Assembly: GCA_964565805.1 (NCBI GenBank)
Contig: CAZMGH010000009.1
Span: 1 to 64,000 of the forward strand
DNA from: Catenibacillus sp964565805
Lineage (GTDB): Bacteria; Bacillota; Clostridia; Lachnospirales; Lachnospiraceae
Direction of reading: 5' to 3'
DNA: 64,000 nucleotides
Within the stretch, counting starts at the first letter, position 1. Each line of letters opens with the position of its first letter. Under the pieces are notes generated by a model that saw only the letters and a list, made by a program, of their open reading frames with translations, made no database searches and was not told the DNA's origin. Positions 45,501-54,156 of this stretch are shown here, piece after piece. A program made the position numbers and the translations under genes.

Positions 45501-45654
45501 CAATGACAAGGTTGCCGGAACCGTTAAAGATAACGAAGATACTGTAAAATCAGAGGTTATGGCAGATGCCGTGGTCTATGACCAGGCCCGGGGTTATGTA
45601 AAAGAATGGAATATTAACGGTGAAAAAGTAACCCTGGGTGTAACACGCCTTTAA
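42544..45654 (+). CDS. ileS: Isoleucyl-tRNA synthetase, type 2 (eukaryote-like)
   Basis: Charges tRNA-Ile. The 1036-residue enzyme has the HIGH motif (GKPHIGHVLTR), KMSKS (GQKMSKSKGN), the editing CP1 domain (WTTTPWTLPSN, DGTGVVHIAPAFGEDD) and a long C-terminal region without the zinc finger of type 1 bacterial IleRS. The overall pattern (FTFYDGPPTANGKPH, WYVRRSRERFW) is that of IleRS2, a group often less sensitive to mupirocin. GTG start with AAGGAGG upstream. Controlled by the T-box. Confidence 0.96.
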   Translation: MYQKVDTNLNFVQREKDVEKFWADERIFEKSIESRANCPEFTFYDGPPTANGKPHIGHVLTRVIKDMIPRYKTMKGYQVPRKAGWDTHGLPVELEVEKKLGLDGKEQIEEYGLEPFIEHCKESVWKYKGMWEDFSARVGYWADMEHPYVTYYNDFIESEWWALKKIWEKGLLYKGYKIVPYCPRCGTPLSSHEVAQGYKDVKERSAVVRFKVKDEDAYILAWTTTPWTLPSNVALCVNPDENYVKVKKGEYTYYMAEALVEKILEEDYEILTTYKGKALEYKAYEPLFPLVTLNKKAYYVTCDNYVTLTDGTGVVHIAPAFGEDDSNVGRKYDLPFLQLVDAKGEMTADTPWAGVFCKKADPMILEDLDKRGLLFSAPKFEHSYPHCWRCDTPLIYYARESWFVKMTAVRDELIRNNNTVNWIPESIGKGRFGDWLENVQDWGLSRNRYWGTPLNIWECECGHQHAIGSIAELKEMSDNCPEDIELHRPYIDAVTIKCPRCGKPMRRVPEVIDCWFDSGAMPFAQHHYPFENEDMFKTQFPADFISEAVDQTRGWFYSLMAISTLIFDQAPYKNVIVLGHVQDENGQKMSKSKGNAVDPFEALETYGADAIRWYFYINSAPWLPNRFHGKAVTEGQRKFMGTLWNTYAFFVLYANIDNFNALDDTLEYDKLSVMDKWLLSKLNSTVKAVDDNLDNYRIPEAAKALQEFVDDMSNWYVRRSRERFWAKGMEQDKINAYMTLYTALVTICKAAAPMIPFMTEEIYQNLVRSLDKDAPESIHLCDFPTVEEAYINKELEKDMDLVLQVVVQGRACRNAANIKNRQPIGQMYIKANFELPVFFREIIADELNVKHVDFVDDISQFISYTFKPNFATLKLKYSKKLGVLRQILAKIDGHGAMAELKANGRLTVDADGETCELLEEDLLIEAAHTDGYMSSSERDVTVVLDTNLTPELLMEGFIREIISKVQTMRKEAGFEVMDHIEVSMSGNDKVAGTVKDNEDTVKSEVMADAVVYDQARGYVKEWNINGEKVTLGVTRL

Positions 45655-45675
45655 ACAAGGGAGGAGAAGATAGTT

Positions 45676-48177
45676 GTGAAAGAACAGAATACCGCAGTGA
45701 AGAGTACTGCGCTTGTGAATAAGTTATTTAATAAGGCTGATTTTAAGAAGGAAATCCTGGAAAATATTAAGCTGCTATTTAGAAAGACCATTGATAATGC
45801 CAGCCAGGAGGAAATCTTTCAGGCCGTATCCATGGCAGTGAAAGATCTTATCGTTGACGAGTGGCTTGCCACCCATAAAAGATATAATGAAGAAAATCCA
45901 AAGATCGTTTACTATCTGTCCATGGAATTTTTGATCGGACGTGCCCTGGGCAATAACCTGATCAACCTGCGCTGCTATAAAGAGGTGGCTGAAGTGCTGG
46001 ATGAACTGGGCATTGACATTAACGTGATCGAGGATCAAGAGCCGGATCCGGCTCTTGGAAACGGCGGACTTGGCCGTCTGGCAGCGTGTTTCCTTGATTC
46101 TTTATCCTCACTGGGCTATCCGGCCTATGGCTGCGGCATCCGCTACAAATATGGCCTGTTTAAGCAAAAGATTGAAAACGGCTACCAGGTAGAGGTGCCG
46201 GATAATTGGTTAAAGAACGGTTATCCTTTTGAAATTAAACGCGCAGAATATAAGCAGGAAATTAAGTTTGGCGGCTATGTACGTGTAGTATGGGACGAGA
46301 AGGCTCACAAAAACCGTTTTATCCAGACGGACTACCAGTCTGTGTACGCCGTACCTTACGATCTTCCTATTGTAGGTTATGGCAACAACGTGATCAATAC
46401 ATTAAGAATCTGGGATGCTGAGCCAATCGTAGAGTTTAACCTGGAATCCTTTGATAAAGGAAACTATGTAAAGGCTGTGGAGCAGGAAAACCTGGCTAAA
46501 AGCATTGTGGAAGTCCTTTATCCCAATGACAACCATTACAGCGGTAAGGAGCTGCGTTTAAAACAGCAGTATTTCTTTGTTTCCGCCAGTGTCCAGAGAG
46601 CTATTCAGAAATACAAAGAGCTGAATAGCAACGATATTCATAAATTATATGAAAAAGTCTGCTTCCAGATGAATGATACGCATCCCACCATTGCTGTGGC
46701 TGAGCTGATGCGTATTCTTGTAGATGAGGAAGACCTGGAATGGGATGAGGCATGGAGCATTACAACAAAGTGTTGCGCTTACACCAATCATACGATCATG
46801 GCCGAGGCTTTGGAAAAATGGCCGGTTGACCTGTTTATGCGTCTTCTTCCCCGTGTTTATCAGATTGTGGAAGAAATCAACCGCCGGTTTTTAAATCAGA
46901 TTGAGGAGCGCTATCCGAATCAGTATAGTAAGATCAAGTGCATGGCAATTATTTATGAAGGCCAGATCCGTATGGCAAACCTGGCCATTGCGGGAGGTTC
47001 CTCGGTCAATGGCGTTGCCCAGCTTCATACAGAAATCCTTGAAAAGCGGGAGCTGAAGGATTTCTATGAAATGATGCCTGATAAGTTCAGCAATAAGACC
47101 AACGGTATTACCCAGCGCCGTTTTCTTCTCCATGCAAATCCTCTTCAGGCTGCATGGGTGACAGAAAAGATTGGCACAGACGCATGGATCACAGATCTTC
47201 CGCAGATCAAAGCTTTGGAAAAGTTTGCTGATGATCCTAAAGCTCAGAAGGAATTTATGGATATTAAATACCAGAATAAGCTGCGCCTGGCAAAATACAT
47301 TAAAGAGCACAACGGCATTGACGTGGATCCTAACTCTATTTTTGATGTGCAGGTGAAACGTCTCCACGAATATAAACGTCAGCTGATGAACATCCTTCAT
47401 GTGATGTACCTGTACAATCAGCTGAAAGCTAATCCGAATATGGATTTTTACCCCACAACCTTTATTTTCGGGGCAAAAGCCGCTGCCGGATATAAGCGGG
47501 CAAAGGATACCATTAAGCTGATCAACTCTGTGGCTGGTGTGATCAATAACGATCCGTCCATTAACGGAAAGATCAAGGTTGTATTTATTGAAAACTACCG
47601 GGTATCTAACGCGGAAATTATTTTTGCTGCCAGCGATGTATCTGAGCAAATCTCCACAGCCAGCAAAGAAGCTTCAGGTACAGGAAACATGAAGTTTATG
47701 TTAAACGGCGCTGTGACCATTGGAACCATGGATGGAGCCAATGTAGAGATCGTGGAAGAGGTTGGCGAAGAAAACGCGTTTATTTTTGGCATGTCCGCGG
47801 AAGAGGTTATGGCTTATGAGGCCAATGGCGGATACAATCCTTATGATATTTACAATGCTGACGGAGACATCCGCAAGGTTCTGGAGCAGCTTGTAGACGG
47901 AACTTATTCCAAAGAAGGGGATCTGTTTAATGAGATTTATACTTCCCTGCTGAAAGGCACCAGCTACGACCGTCCGGATGTGTACTTTAACCTGAAGGAT
48001 TTCCGTTCTTACGCACAGGCACAGGCCCGTGTCAATAAGGCATATAAAGACCGGAGCCACTGGGCAAAGATGGCGATCTTAAATATTGCCAATGTTGGAA
48101 AATTCTCTTCTGACCGTACTATTGAAGAGTATGTAAAAGATATTTGGCATTTGGAAAAAGTGACTGTGACTGTTTAA
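45676..48177 (+). CDS. glgP: Glycogen/alpha-glucan phosphorylase
   Basis: Releases glucose 1-phosphate from glycogen or maltodextrins; GT35 family. The 833-residue protein shows YYLSMEFLIGRALGNNL near the N-terminus, EPDPALGNGGLGRLAACFLDS, the NHTIMAEALEKWP block, VKRLHEYKRQLMN and the PLP-lysine motif EASGTGNMKFMLNGAVTIGTMDGANVEI. GTG start with GGGAGGAGAAG, 21 bases after ileS, so it could be read through from that transcript; no other glycogen genes are nearby. Confidence 0.96.
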   Translation: MKEQNTAVKSTALVNKLFNKADFKKEILENIKLLFRKTIDNASQEEIFQAVSMAVKDLIVDEWLATHKRYNEENPKIVYYLSMEFLIGRALGNNLINLRCYKEVAEVLDELGIDINVIEDQEPDPALGNGGLGRLAACFLDSLSSLGYPAYGCGIRYKYGLFKQKIENGYQVEVPDNWLKNGYPFEIKRAEYKQEIKFGGYVRVVWDEKAHKNRFIQTDYQSVYAVPYDLPIVGYGNNVINTLRIWDAEPIVEFNLESFDKGNYVKAVEQENLAKSIVEVLYPNDNHYSGKELRLKQQYFFVSASVQRAIQKYKELNSNDIHKLYEKVCFQMNDTHPTIAVAELMRILVDEEDLEWDEAWSITTKCCAYTNHTIMAEALEKWPVDLFMRLLPRVYQIVEEINRRFLNQIEERYPNQYSKIKCMAIIYEGQIRMANLAIAGGSSVNGVAQLHTEILEKRELKDFYEMMPDKFSNKTNGITQRRFLLHANPLQAAWVTEKIGTDAWITDLPQIKALEKFADDPKAQKEFMDIKYQNKLRLAKYIKEHNGIDVDPNSIFDVQVKRLHEYKRQLMNILHVMYLYNQLKANPNMDFYPTTFIFGAKAAAGYKRAKDTIKLINSVAGVINNDPSINGKIKVVFIENYRVSNAEIIFAASDVSEQISTASKEASGTGNMKFMLNGAVTIGTMDGANVEIVEEVGEENAFIFGMSAEEVMAYEANGGYNPYDIYNADGDIRKVLEQLVDGTYSKEGDLFNEIYTSLLKGTSYDRPDVYFNLKDFRSYAQAQARVNKAYKDRSHWAKMAILNIANVGKFSSDRTIEEYVKDIWHLEKVTVTV

Positions 48178-48192
48178 AGCAGAGATTAGCAC

Positions 48193-48936
48193 ATGAGAAA
48201 TATCAAGCTTTTAATAGAATATGATGGAACCCGTTATGATGGTTGGCAGCGCCTTGGAAAAAACAGCGGCAAAAATACCATTCAGGGAAAACTGGAGGAT
48301 GTAGTAAGTCGTATGACCGGCGAGGCGGTGGAGATTTCCGCCTCAGGGCGGACCGATGCCGGCGTTCATGCCCGGGGGCAGGTAGCCAACTTTCATACAG
48401 GAACAACCATGTCCTGTATGGATATTCAAAACTATCTGAACCATTATCTTCCGGAGGATATTGGCATACTGGAGGTTCAGGATGTGCCGGAACGGTTCCA
48501 CAGCCGTCTGAATGTCCGGGGAAAGACGTATCGCTACCGGGTCGTGGAAGGGGAGACGCCCTGCGTTTTTGACCGGAAATATGTATGCCGATGGCCAAAG
48601 CCCTTAGATGTGCAGGCCATGAACGCCGGAGCGGCCCTTCTTGTGGGACGCCATGATTTTCTGGCATTTTCCTCCGTAAAGCGTACAAAAAAATCCACGG
48701 TCCGGGAGCTTTACAGTGTGGATGTGTACCGCCATGGCCGGGAAATTTTCATGGATTTTCATGGAAATGGCTTTTTGTACCATATGGTGCGGATCATGGC
48801 CGGGACACTGCTGGAGATCGGTTCCGGAGAGCGCAGGTCTGAGGAGATCAAAACCATCCTTGAAACCGGTGACAGGCCGCAGGCAGGAGTGATGGCTCCT
48901 GCCTGCGGCCTGTGTTTAATGGAGGTGGAATATTGA
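48193..48936 (+). CDS. truA: tRNA pseudouridine(38-40) synthase
   Basis: Modifies uridines in the tRNA anticodon arm. The 247-residue protein contains the catalytic aspartate in SGRTDAGVHARGQVANF, the KTYRYRV strand and FLYHMVRIMAGTLLEIG. Length and motifs are normal. It lies 15 bases after glgP. Its stop overlaps the TTG start of a response-regulator remnant. Confidence 0.96.
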   Translation: MRNIKLLIEYDGTRYDGWQRLGKNSGKNTIQGKLEDVVSRMTGEAVEISASGRTDAGVHARGQVANFHTGTTMSCMDIQNYLNHYLPEDIGILEVQDVPERFHSRLNVRGKTYRYRVVEGETPCVFDRKYVCRWPKPLDVQAMNAGAALLVGRHDFLAFSSVKRTKKSTVRELYSVDVYRHGREIFMDFHGNGFLYHMVRIMAGTLLEIGSGERRSEEIKTILETGDRPQAGVMAPACGLCLMEVEY

Positions 48937-49037
48937 CAGAGAAGATCCTTATTGTGGAAGATGACGGAATGATCGCTTCCAGACGGACCTATGCTCTGGA
49001 GATTCTAAATGGTCAGCCGCTGGTAGTATTTCATTAG
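48933..49037 (+). pseudogene. Truncated start of a response regulator
   Basis: A 34-codon frame from TTG 48933, overlapping the truA stop and preceded by GGAGGTGG. It reads MTEKILIVEDDGMIAS-RR, the typical first strand and acidic pocket of a receiver domain, then changes after about 25 residues to unrelated sequence and stops at TAG (49035-49037). The remainder overlaps the end of the convergent YczE-like gene. It looks like the surviving 5' tip of a deleted regulator gene. Confidence 0.7.
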
Positions 49038-49664
49038 TTTGCTCTGGCAGAAGGCCACCACCCGCCCGGTAAGAATCATGGAAATAATGGTGCCGATGCC
49101 GATACCGATGATCCTGCCGGAAAAGATGAAACCGATGATCAGGGACAGAAGAATACAGGAAAGATCAAAGACATTTTTTCCAAAACCAAAGCCCTGTTTC
49201 AACTTTTGCCCAAGAACATCGGCAAATCCATCGGCAGGGTTTGGAACGATTTTCATTCCTACAGTAAGGGAGGCGCCAAGTCCGGTAAATATAATGGCAG
49301 CAGCCAGGAGGAGGATCTTAAGGGGCAGGTTTTGAGCCTGGGGCAGGATCTGGTCAAAAAAATCAATAAACAGACTGGTGATCAGGCTCATAACTAGCTG
49401 AAGGAGTTGATAAATCTTAAAATTTCTGCCTAGCAGAAGAATCTGGAGCAGGACCAGCAGAGAATAAAAAATAAAGGTCATGGTACCAAGATTGATCTCC
49501 ATTAAAGTAGAGATATTAAAAGGAATGGATATAATGGGAGATACGCCAAGACCGGTTTTTGTATTTAAGGTAATGCCAAAGGACAGGATAATGATCCCGA
49601 CCAGGTAAATGAGGATCCGGACGGCCATGGTCCGGCGGCCGGATAATAATTTAGGACGGTTCAA
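49005..49664 (-). CDS. YczE/DUF6198-like integral membrane protein
   Basis: About 219 residues with five or six transmembrane helices (AVRILIYLVGIIILSFGI, TFIFYSLLVLLQILLL, ILLLAAAIIFTGLGASLTV and others) and the family patterns GLGVSPI and VPNPADGFAD. The family belongs with YitT-like membrane proteins of unknown function. The open frame extends to 49745, but that part overlaps a good promoter, so I place the start at TTG 49664 (AAGAG upstream); ATG 49628 is another option without a clear ribosome site. It runs convergent to truA and overlaps the response-regulator remnant. Confidence 0.8.
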   Translation of the reverse strand: MNRPKLLSGRRTMAVRILIYLVGIIILSFGITLNTKTGLGVSPIISIPFNISTLMEINLGTMTFIFYSLLVLLQILLLGRNFKIYQLLQLVMSLITSLFIDFFDQILPQAQNLPLKILLLAAAIIFTGLGASLTVGMKIVPNPADGFADVLGQKLKQGFGFGKNVFDLSCILLSLIIGFIFSGRIIGIGIGTIISMILTGRVVAFCQSKLMKYYQRLTI

Positions 49665-49707
49665 ATAAATCACTCTTTTCTTAGAAATAATCCGGGCAAC
49701 ATTGATA

Positions 49708-49735
49708 ATTATAACACTTTGAGGAACTTTTTCAA
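49708..49735 (-). promoter_or_regulatory. Promoter of the YczE-like gene
   Basis: On the minus strand TTGAAA (49735-49730), 16 bases and TATAAT (49713-49708). It decides against the most upstream start of the gene. Confidence 0.6.
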
Positions 49736-49804
49736 GCTTTTTCAAGAGATAATCCTCACATCCCCACAGGGGTGTTTTGCGGGTAATAAATAGAAAGGAT
49801 TTTT

Positions 49805-50470
49805 ATGACAAAAGATAAATTGACTCAGGAGAAAAAACAAAAGCTGACTTTGGAAGTGATCCGGCGCTTAAAGGAGGAGTATCCGGACGCGGGATGTACT
49901 TTGGATTATAATGAGGCGTGGAAGCTGCTGGTCAGTGTCCGTCTGGCAGCTCAGTGTACCGATGCCCGGGTAAATGTAGTCGTGGAAAAGCTGTATGAGA
50001 AATATCCGGATGTAAATGCCTTGGCGGACGCTCCAGTGGAAGGCATCGAGGCGATTGTCCGGCCTTGTGGTCTTGGAAAGAGCAAGGCCAGAGATATAAG
50101 CGCCTGTATGAAGATTCTTCGGGATGAATATGGCGGTCAGGTGCCGGGTGATTTTGACAAACTTTTAAAGCTTCCCGGTGTAGGGAGAAAAAGCGCGAAC
50201 CTGATCATGGGTGATGTGTTTGGCAAGCCAGCGATTGTGACAGATACCCACTGCATCCGCCTGGTGAACAGGATCGGTCTGGTAGATGGAATTAAAGAAC
50301 CTAGGAAAGTGGAGATGGCCTTATGGAAGATTATTCCTCCGGAAGAAGGAAGCGATTTTTGCCACCGGCTTGTATATCACGGCCGGGACGTGTGTACAGC
50401 CCGGACAAAGCCTCACTGTGAAAAATGCTGCCTGAATGACTTATGTGCAAAAAATGGCGTGGATAAGTAA
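49805..50470 (+). CDS. nth: Endonuclease III
   Basis: DNA glycosylase/AP lyase of base-excision repair, removing oxidised pyrimidines. The 221-residue protein has the helix-hairpin-helix LPGVGRKSANLIMGD with catalytic lysine (GRKSAN), the catalytic aspartate in VTDTHCIRLVNRIG, and the [4Fe-4S] loop C-x6-C-x2-C-x5-C (CTARTKPHCEKCCLNDLC). It is followed 35 bases later by recQ, a plausible DNA-repair transcription unit. Confidence 0.96.
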   Translation: MTKDKLTQEKKQKLTLEVIRRLKEEYPDAGCTLDYNEAWKLLVSVRLAAQCTDARVNVVVEKLYEKYPDVNALADAPVEGIEAIVRPCGLGKSKARDISACMKILRDEYGGQVPGDFDKLLKLPGVGRKSANLIMGDVFGKPAIVTDTHCIRLVNRIGLVDGIKEPRKVEMALWKIIPPEEGSDFCHRLVYHGRDVCTARTKPHCEKCCLNDLCAKNGVDK

Positions 50471-50505
50471 AATTTCAGAATAATCTGGAAAAGGAGGTTC
50501 TGTAA

Positions 50506-52359
50506 GTGGCTGAAATGACAAAATATGATGTGCTAAAAAAGTATTTCGGCTATGATACATTCAGAGATGGACAGGAGATTTTAACAGATGCCCTTTTGTC
50601 CGGTCAGGATGTGCTGGGAATCATGCCTACCGGGGCGGGAAAGTCGCTGTGCTATCAAGTGCCTGCCCTGTTAATGCCTGGGATCACTCTGGTGGTTTCT
50701 CCCTTGATTTCTCTTATGAAAGATCAAGTGTCTGCTCTAAATCAGGCTGGGATCCATGCAGCGTATTTAAACAGCTCCCTGACGCCGGGACAGTATACAA
50801 AAGCGCTGGACAACATGGTCCGGGGTGTATATAAAATCGTTTACGTAGCCCCGGAACGGTTGATGACAGAACGGTTTTTACAGGCTGTCAGCTGTATTTC
50901 CGTATCTATAGTCAGTGTAGACGAGGCTCACTGTATTTCCCAGTGGGGACAGGACTTCAGGCCAAGTTATGTCCATATTTCTGATTTTATCCGGCAGCTG
51001 AAAGTGCGTCCGGTGGTAGGAGCTTTTACGGCAACGGCCACAAAGGAAGTGCGGGAGGATATTCTTACTCTTTTAGAGCTTAAGGATCCGGTGACGCTGA
51101 CTACAGGATTTGACCGGAAAAATCTTCGGTTTCAGGTGGAACGGCCGAAAGATAAGATGAGGGCGGTCATGGATTATGTAGCGTCTCACCGCCAGGATTG
51201 CGGCATCATTTACTGTATCACCCGAAAGCTGGTGGAAGAGGTGTGCGCCCGTCTGGTCCGGGAGGGATATGGCGCCACCCGGTATCATGCGGGACTGTCG
51301 GATGAGGAGCGGAAAAAGAACCAGGAAGACTTTATTTACGACCGGCGCCGGATCATGGTGGCCACCAATGCTTTTGGCATGGGGATTGATAAATCCGATG
51401 TGCGCTATGTGATCCATTATAATATGCCGAAAAATATTGAAAGCTATTATCAGGAAGCAGGCAGGGCCGGACGGGACGGGCTGCCTTCAGAATGTATTTT
51501 ATATTATTCCGGCCAGGATGTGGTTACCAATCAGTTTTTTATTGACCAGATGAACGGTACAGAGCAGATGGATGAGACGACCCGGGAGCTGATCCGGGAG
51601 AGAGAGCGGGAACGGCTGAAAAAGATGACCTTTTACTGCCTGACCAATGAATGTCTCAGAGATTATATTTTGCGGTATTTTGGAGAATATGGCTCGAATT
51701 ACTGCGGGAACTGTTCCAACTGTCTGACTCAGTTTGAGGAAAAGGATGTGACAGAAACGGCCCGGTGTCTGATCGGCTGCGTCCGGGAGAGTCCCAGGGC
51801 ATATGGTATGACCTTGATCGTGGATACGGTCCGGGGCAGCAAAAATGCCAAGGTTGCCCGGTGTCATATGGATGAAAATCCTTATTACAACACATGCGGG
51901 AATGTTCCTGTGTATCAGCTCCGCCAGATCTTAAATCATCTGGTGCTAAATGCGTTCCTTTTTCTGACAGAGGATGCCTATCCGGTCGTGGGGCTGACTA
52001 AAAAGTCCTGGGAAGTTTTGGAAGGCCGACGGCCTGTGATCATGAAGGCGGCCAGGGAAAGACCGAAAACCCTAGGCACAGCCTCTGGAGAAAATGGAAA
52101 AAAGAAATCCTCTGTGAAAGCTGCCGATGGTCCTGTGGATGATGGCTTATTTGAAAAGCTACGGGCAGTGCGCATGGACATCGCCAGAAGGGAAAAGATC
52201 CCGCCCTATATTGTCTTTTCTGATAAAACACTAGTACATATGTGTATTCTCCGCCCCACGGATAAAGAGGAAATGCTCCAGGTTTCCGGCGTCGGGGAGA
52301 TGAAGTTTAAAAAATACGGGGATGATTTCCTGAAAGCCATTAATGGTTACGATTCATAG
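50506..52359 (+). CDS. recQ: ATP-dependent DNA helicase RecQ
   Basis: 3'-5' DNA helicase of recombination and fork repair. In 617 residues: Walker A MPTGAGKS, DEAH box VDEAHCISQWGQDFRPSY (glutamine where most have GHDFR), motif VI QEAGRAGRDG, the RQC zinc site (CLTNECLRDYILRYFGE ... CGNCSNC), a winged-helix region and a C-terminal HRDC domain (about 545-615). GTG start with AAGGAGG; an ATG three codons in is possible. Confidence 0.95.
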   Translation: MAEMTKYDVLKKYFGYDTFRDGQEILTDALLSGQDVLGIMPTGAGKSLCYQVPALLMPGITLVVSPLISLMKDQVSALNQAGIHAAYLNSSLTPGQYTKALDNMVRGVYKIVYVAPERLMTERFLQAVSCISVSIVSVDEAHCISQWGQDFRPSYVHISDFIRQLKVRPVVGAFTATATKEVREDILTLLELKDPVTLTTGFDRKNLRFQVERPKDKMRAVMDYVASHRQDCGIIYCITRKLVEEVCARLVREGYGATRYHAGLSDEERKKNQEDFIYDRRRIMVATNAFGMGIDKSDVRYVIHYNMPKNIESYYQEAGRAGRDGLPSECILYYSGQDVVTNQFFIDQMNGTEQMDETTRELIRERERERLKKMTFYCLTNECLRDYILRYFGEYGSNYCGNCSNCLTQFEEKDVTETARCLIGCVRESPRAYGMTLIVDTVRGSKNAKVARCHMDENPYYNTCGNVPVYQLRQILNHLVLNAFLFLTEDAYPVVGLTKKSWEVLEGRRPVIMKAARERPKTLGTASGENGKKKSSVKAADGPVDDGLFEKLRAVRMDIARREKIPPYIVFSDKTLVHMCILRPTDKEEMLQVSGVGEMKFKKYGDDFLKAINGYDS

Positions 52360-52431
52360 CTTCAGGGATGCAAAAATATGTTGAAAAATCCCTATGAGGA
52401 ACGTATAATAACCCTATAATTGAATAAAAAC

Positions 52432-52520
52432 GGGGAGCTGGCCCGGCCGGCTGAGAGGAAGCAAAACAGCTTCGACCCGAAACCTGATTTGGATAATGCC
52501 AACGTAGGGATGACCGTAGA
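52432..52520 (+). promoter_or_regulatory. TPP riboswitch (THI box) of thiC
   Basis: The conserved pyrimidine-binding element GGCTGAGAGGA (about 52449-52459) and the pyrophosphate-binding part ACCCGAAACCTGATTTGGAT, AATGCCAACGTAGGGA (about 52475-52510) are present in the right order. A terminator follows. TPP binding should switch off thiC. Confidence 0.95.
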
Positions 52521-52529
52521 CCAAGCACA

Positions 52530-52555
52530 AGAGTTCCCTAGCGGAACTCTTTTTT
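52530..52555 (+). terminator. Regulated terminator of the TPP riboswitch
   Basis: AGAGTTCC (52530-52537) pairs with GGAACTCT (52543-52550), followed by TTTTT. Confidence 0.88.
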
Positions 52556-52625
52556 GCTGTTCCCAGAAAAGACCACTGAATGAAAGCAAGCCGTTAGGCG
52601 CAGCTTGAGATACAAGGAGGATAAT

Positions 52626-53936
52626 ATGAGCAATTACACAACGCAAATGGATGCAGCCCGCAAAGGGATCGTTACACCTCAGATGGAGATCGTGGCGAAA
52701 AAGGAAAATATGCCTGTAAACAAATTAATGCAGCTGGTAGCAGAAGGAAAGGCAGCGATCTGTGCCAACAAAAGACATACCTGTTTGGATCCGGAAGGCA
52801 TCGGCAGTATGCTGCGCACAAAGATTAATGTCAACCTTGGCGTTTCCAGAGATTGTAAGGATTACAACATTGAGATGCAGAAGGTGATGAGCGCCGTAAA
52901 CCTTGGCGCAGAGGCCATTATGGACCTGTCCAGCCATGGAAATACGCAGCCCTTCCGCCAGAAGCTGACCCATGAGTGTCCGGTAATGATCGGAACCGTT
53001 CCTGTATATGACAGTGTGATCCATTATCAGAGAGATCTGGCCACGCTGACAGCGAAAGACTTTATTGATGTCGTTCGCCTTCACGCTGAGGACGGGGTGG
53101 ATTTTGTAACCCTTCACTGCGGCATTACCCGAAAGACGATTGACCAGATCAAAAAGCATAAGCGGAAGATGAATATTGTCAGCCGGGGCGGAAGTCTGGT
53201 CTTTGCCTGGATGAGTATGACCGGAGAGGAAAATCCTTTCTATGAATATTTTGATGAAATTCTGGATATTTGTGAACAATATGATGTGACCATCTCTCTG
53301 GGAGATGCATGTCGGCCCGGATGCTTGGCAGACGCTACCGATGTGTGCCAGATTGAGGAGCTTGTCCGTTTAGGTGAATTAACAAAACGGGCCTGGGATC
53401 ATAACGTCCAGGTTATGGTGGAAGGCCCCGGCCATGTGCCATTAAATCAGGTGGCTGCCAATATGGAAGTACAAAAGAGCATCTGCATGGGCGCGCCGTT
53501 TTATGTCCTTGGGCCTTTAGTAACAGATATTGCTCCCGGCTATGACCATATTACCGCTGCCATTGGCGGCGCGGTGGCTGCCATGAGCGGCGCCGCGTTT
53601 TTATGCTATGTAACCCCTGCAGAGCATTTGGCCCTGCCAAATGTTGAAGATGTAAAACAGGGAATTATTGCTTCTAAGATCGCGGCTCATGCGGCGGATA
53701 TTGCCAAAGGGATTCCCGGGGCAAGAGATATTGATGATAAAATGGCAGATGCCAGAAGAAATCTGGATTGGGATGGCCAGTTTGCCTGCGCTTTGGATCC
53801 GGAAACGGCAAAAGCAATCCGTGATAGTCGCAGTCCGGAGGAGGATCACAGCGATACATGCAGTATGTGCGGTAAATTCTGTGCTGTGCGCAGTATGAAT
53901 AAGGCGCTGGCAGGAGAATATATTGATATTCTTTAA
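52626..53936 (+). CDS. thiC: Phosphomethylpyrimidine synthase ThiC (short form)
   Basis: Radical-SAM enzyme turning aminoimidazole ribotide into HMP phosphate for thiamine. The 436-residue protein has MDLSSHGNTQPFR, VTLHCGITRKTI, SRGGSLVFAWM, GDACRPGC, VMVEGPGHVPLNQV and the C-terminal cluster motif CSMCGKFC, spaced C-x2-C-x3-C. It lacks the long N-terminal domain of enterobacterial ThiC, as in many Clostridia. Start at 52626 has AAGGAGG. No other thiamine synthesis gene is in the window. Confidence 0.96.
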   Translation: MSNYTTQMDAARKGIVTPQMEIVAKKENMPVNKLMQLVAEGKAAICANKRHTCLDPEGIGSMLRTKINVNLGVSRDCKDYNIEMQKVMSAVNLGAEAIMDLSSHGNTQPFRQKLTHECPVMIGTVPVYDSVIHYQRDLATLTAKDFIDVVRLHAEDGVDFVTLHCGITRKTIDQIKKHKRKMNIVSRGGSLVFAWMSMTGEENPFYEYFDEILDICEQYDVTISLGDACRPGCLADATDVCQIEELVRLGELTKRAWDHNVQVMVEGPGHVPLNQVAANMEVQKSICMGAPFYVLGPLVTDIAPGYDHITAAIGGAVAAMSGAAFLCYVTPAEHLALPNVEDVKQGIIASKIAAHAADIAKGIPGARDIDDKMADARRNLDWDGQFACALDPETAKAIRDSRSPEEDHSDTCSMCGKFCAVRSMNKALAGEYIDIL

Positions 53937-54026
53937 TGGCTGTCACTGTTTTGAAGAGCTATGCTCCGGCGGTCTGTGAATTGTAGCGATAAAATCCATC
54001 ATTTGCTGAATTTTTTTCTGGATTTA

Positions 54027-54080
54027 TTGACAAAATAATGGAAGGATGCTAATATCCAGTTAGTTAGCACGTACTAACTA
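54027..54080 (+). promoter_or_regulatory. eno promoter with overlapping palindromic operator
   Basis: TTGACA (54027-54032), exactly 17 bases and TAATAT (54050-54055). Over the expected start site lies TAGTTAGCACGTACTAACTA (54061-54080), a 20-bp palindrome broken by a single symmetric mismatch pair. The position suits a repressor of TetR or MarR type. The 75-base leader to the eno start holds nothing further that I recognise. Confidence 0.7.
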
Positions 54081-54156
54081 TAGATAAAAATTCTCATGAT
54101 TATCCTGCGCTGCGCTTTACGTAGGGCACGGCATAAAAGTTGAAAGGAGTGTTATT

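Noticed and set aside
53826..53900. Defective ThiC cluster motif (C-x2-C-x3-C instead of C-x2-C-x4-C)
   Set aside because: The shorter spacing is, as far as I recall, normal for the short ThiC group in Clostridia and archaea, so it is not an anomaly.
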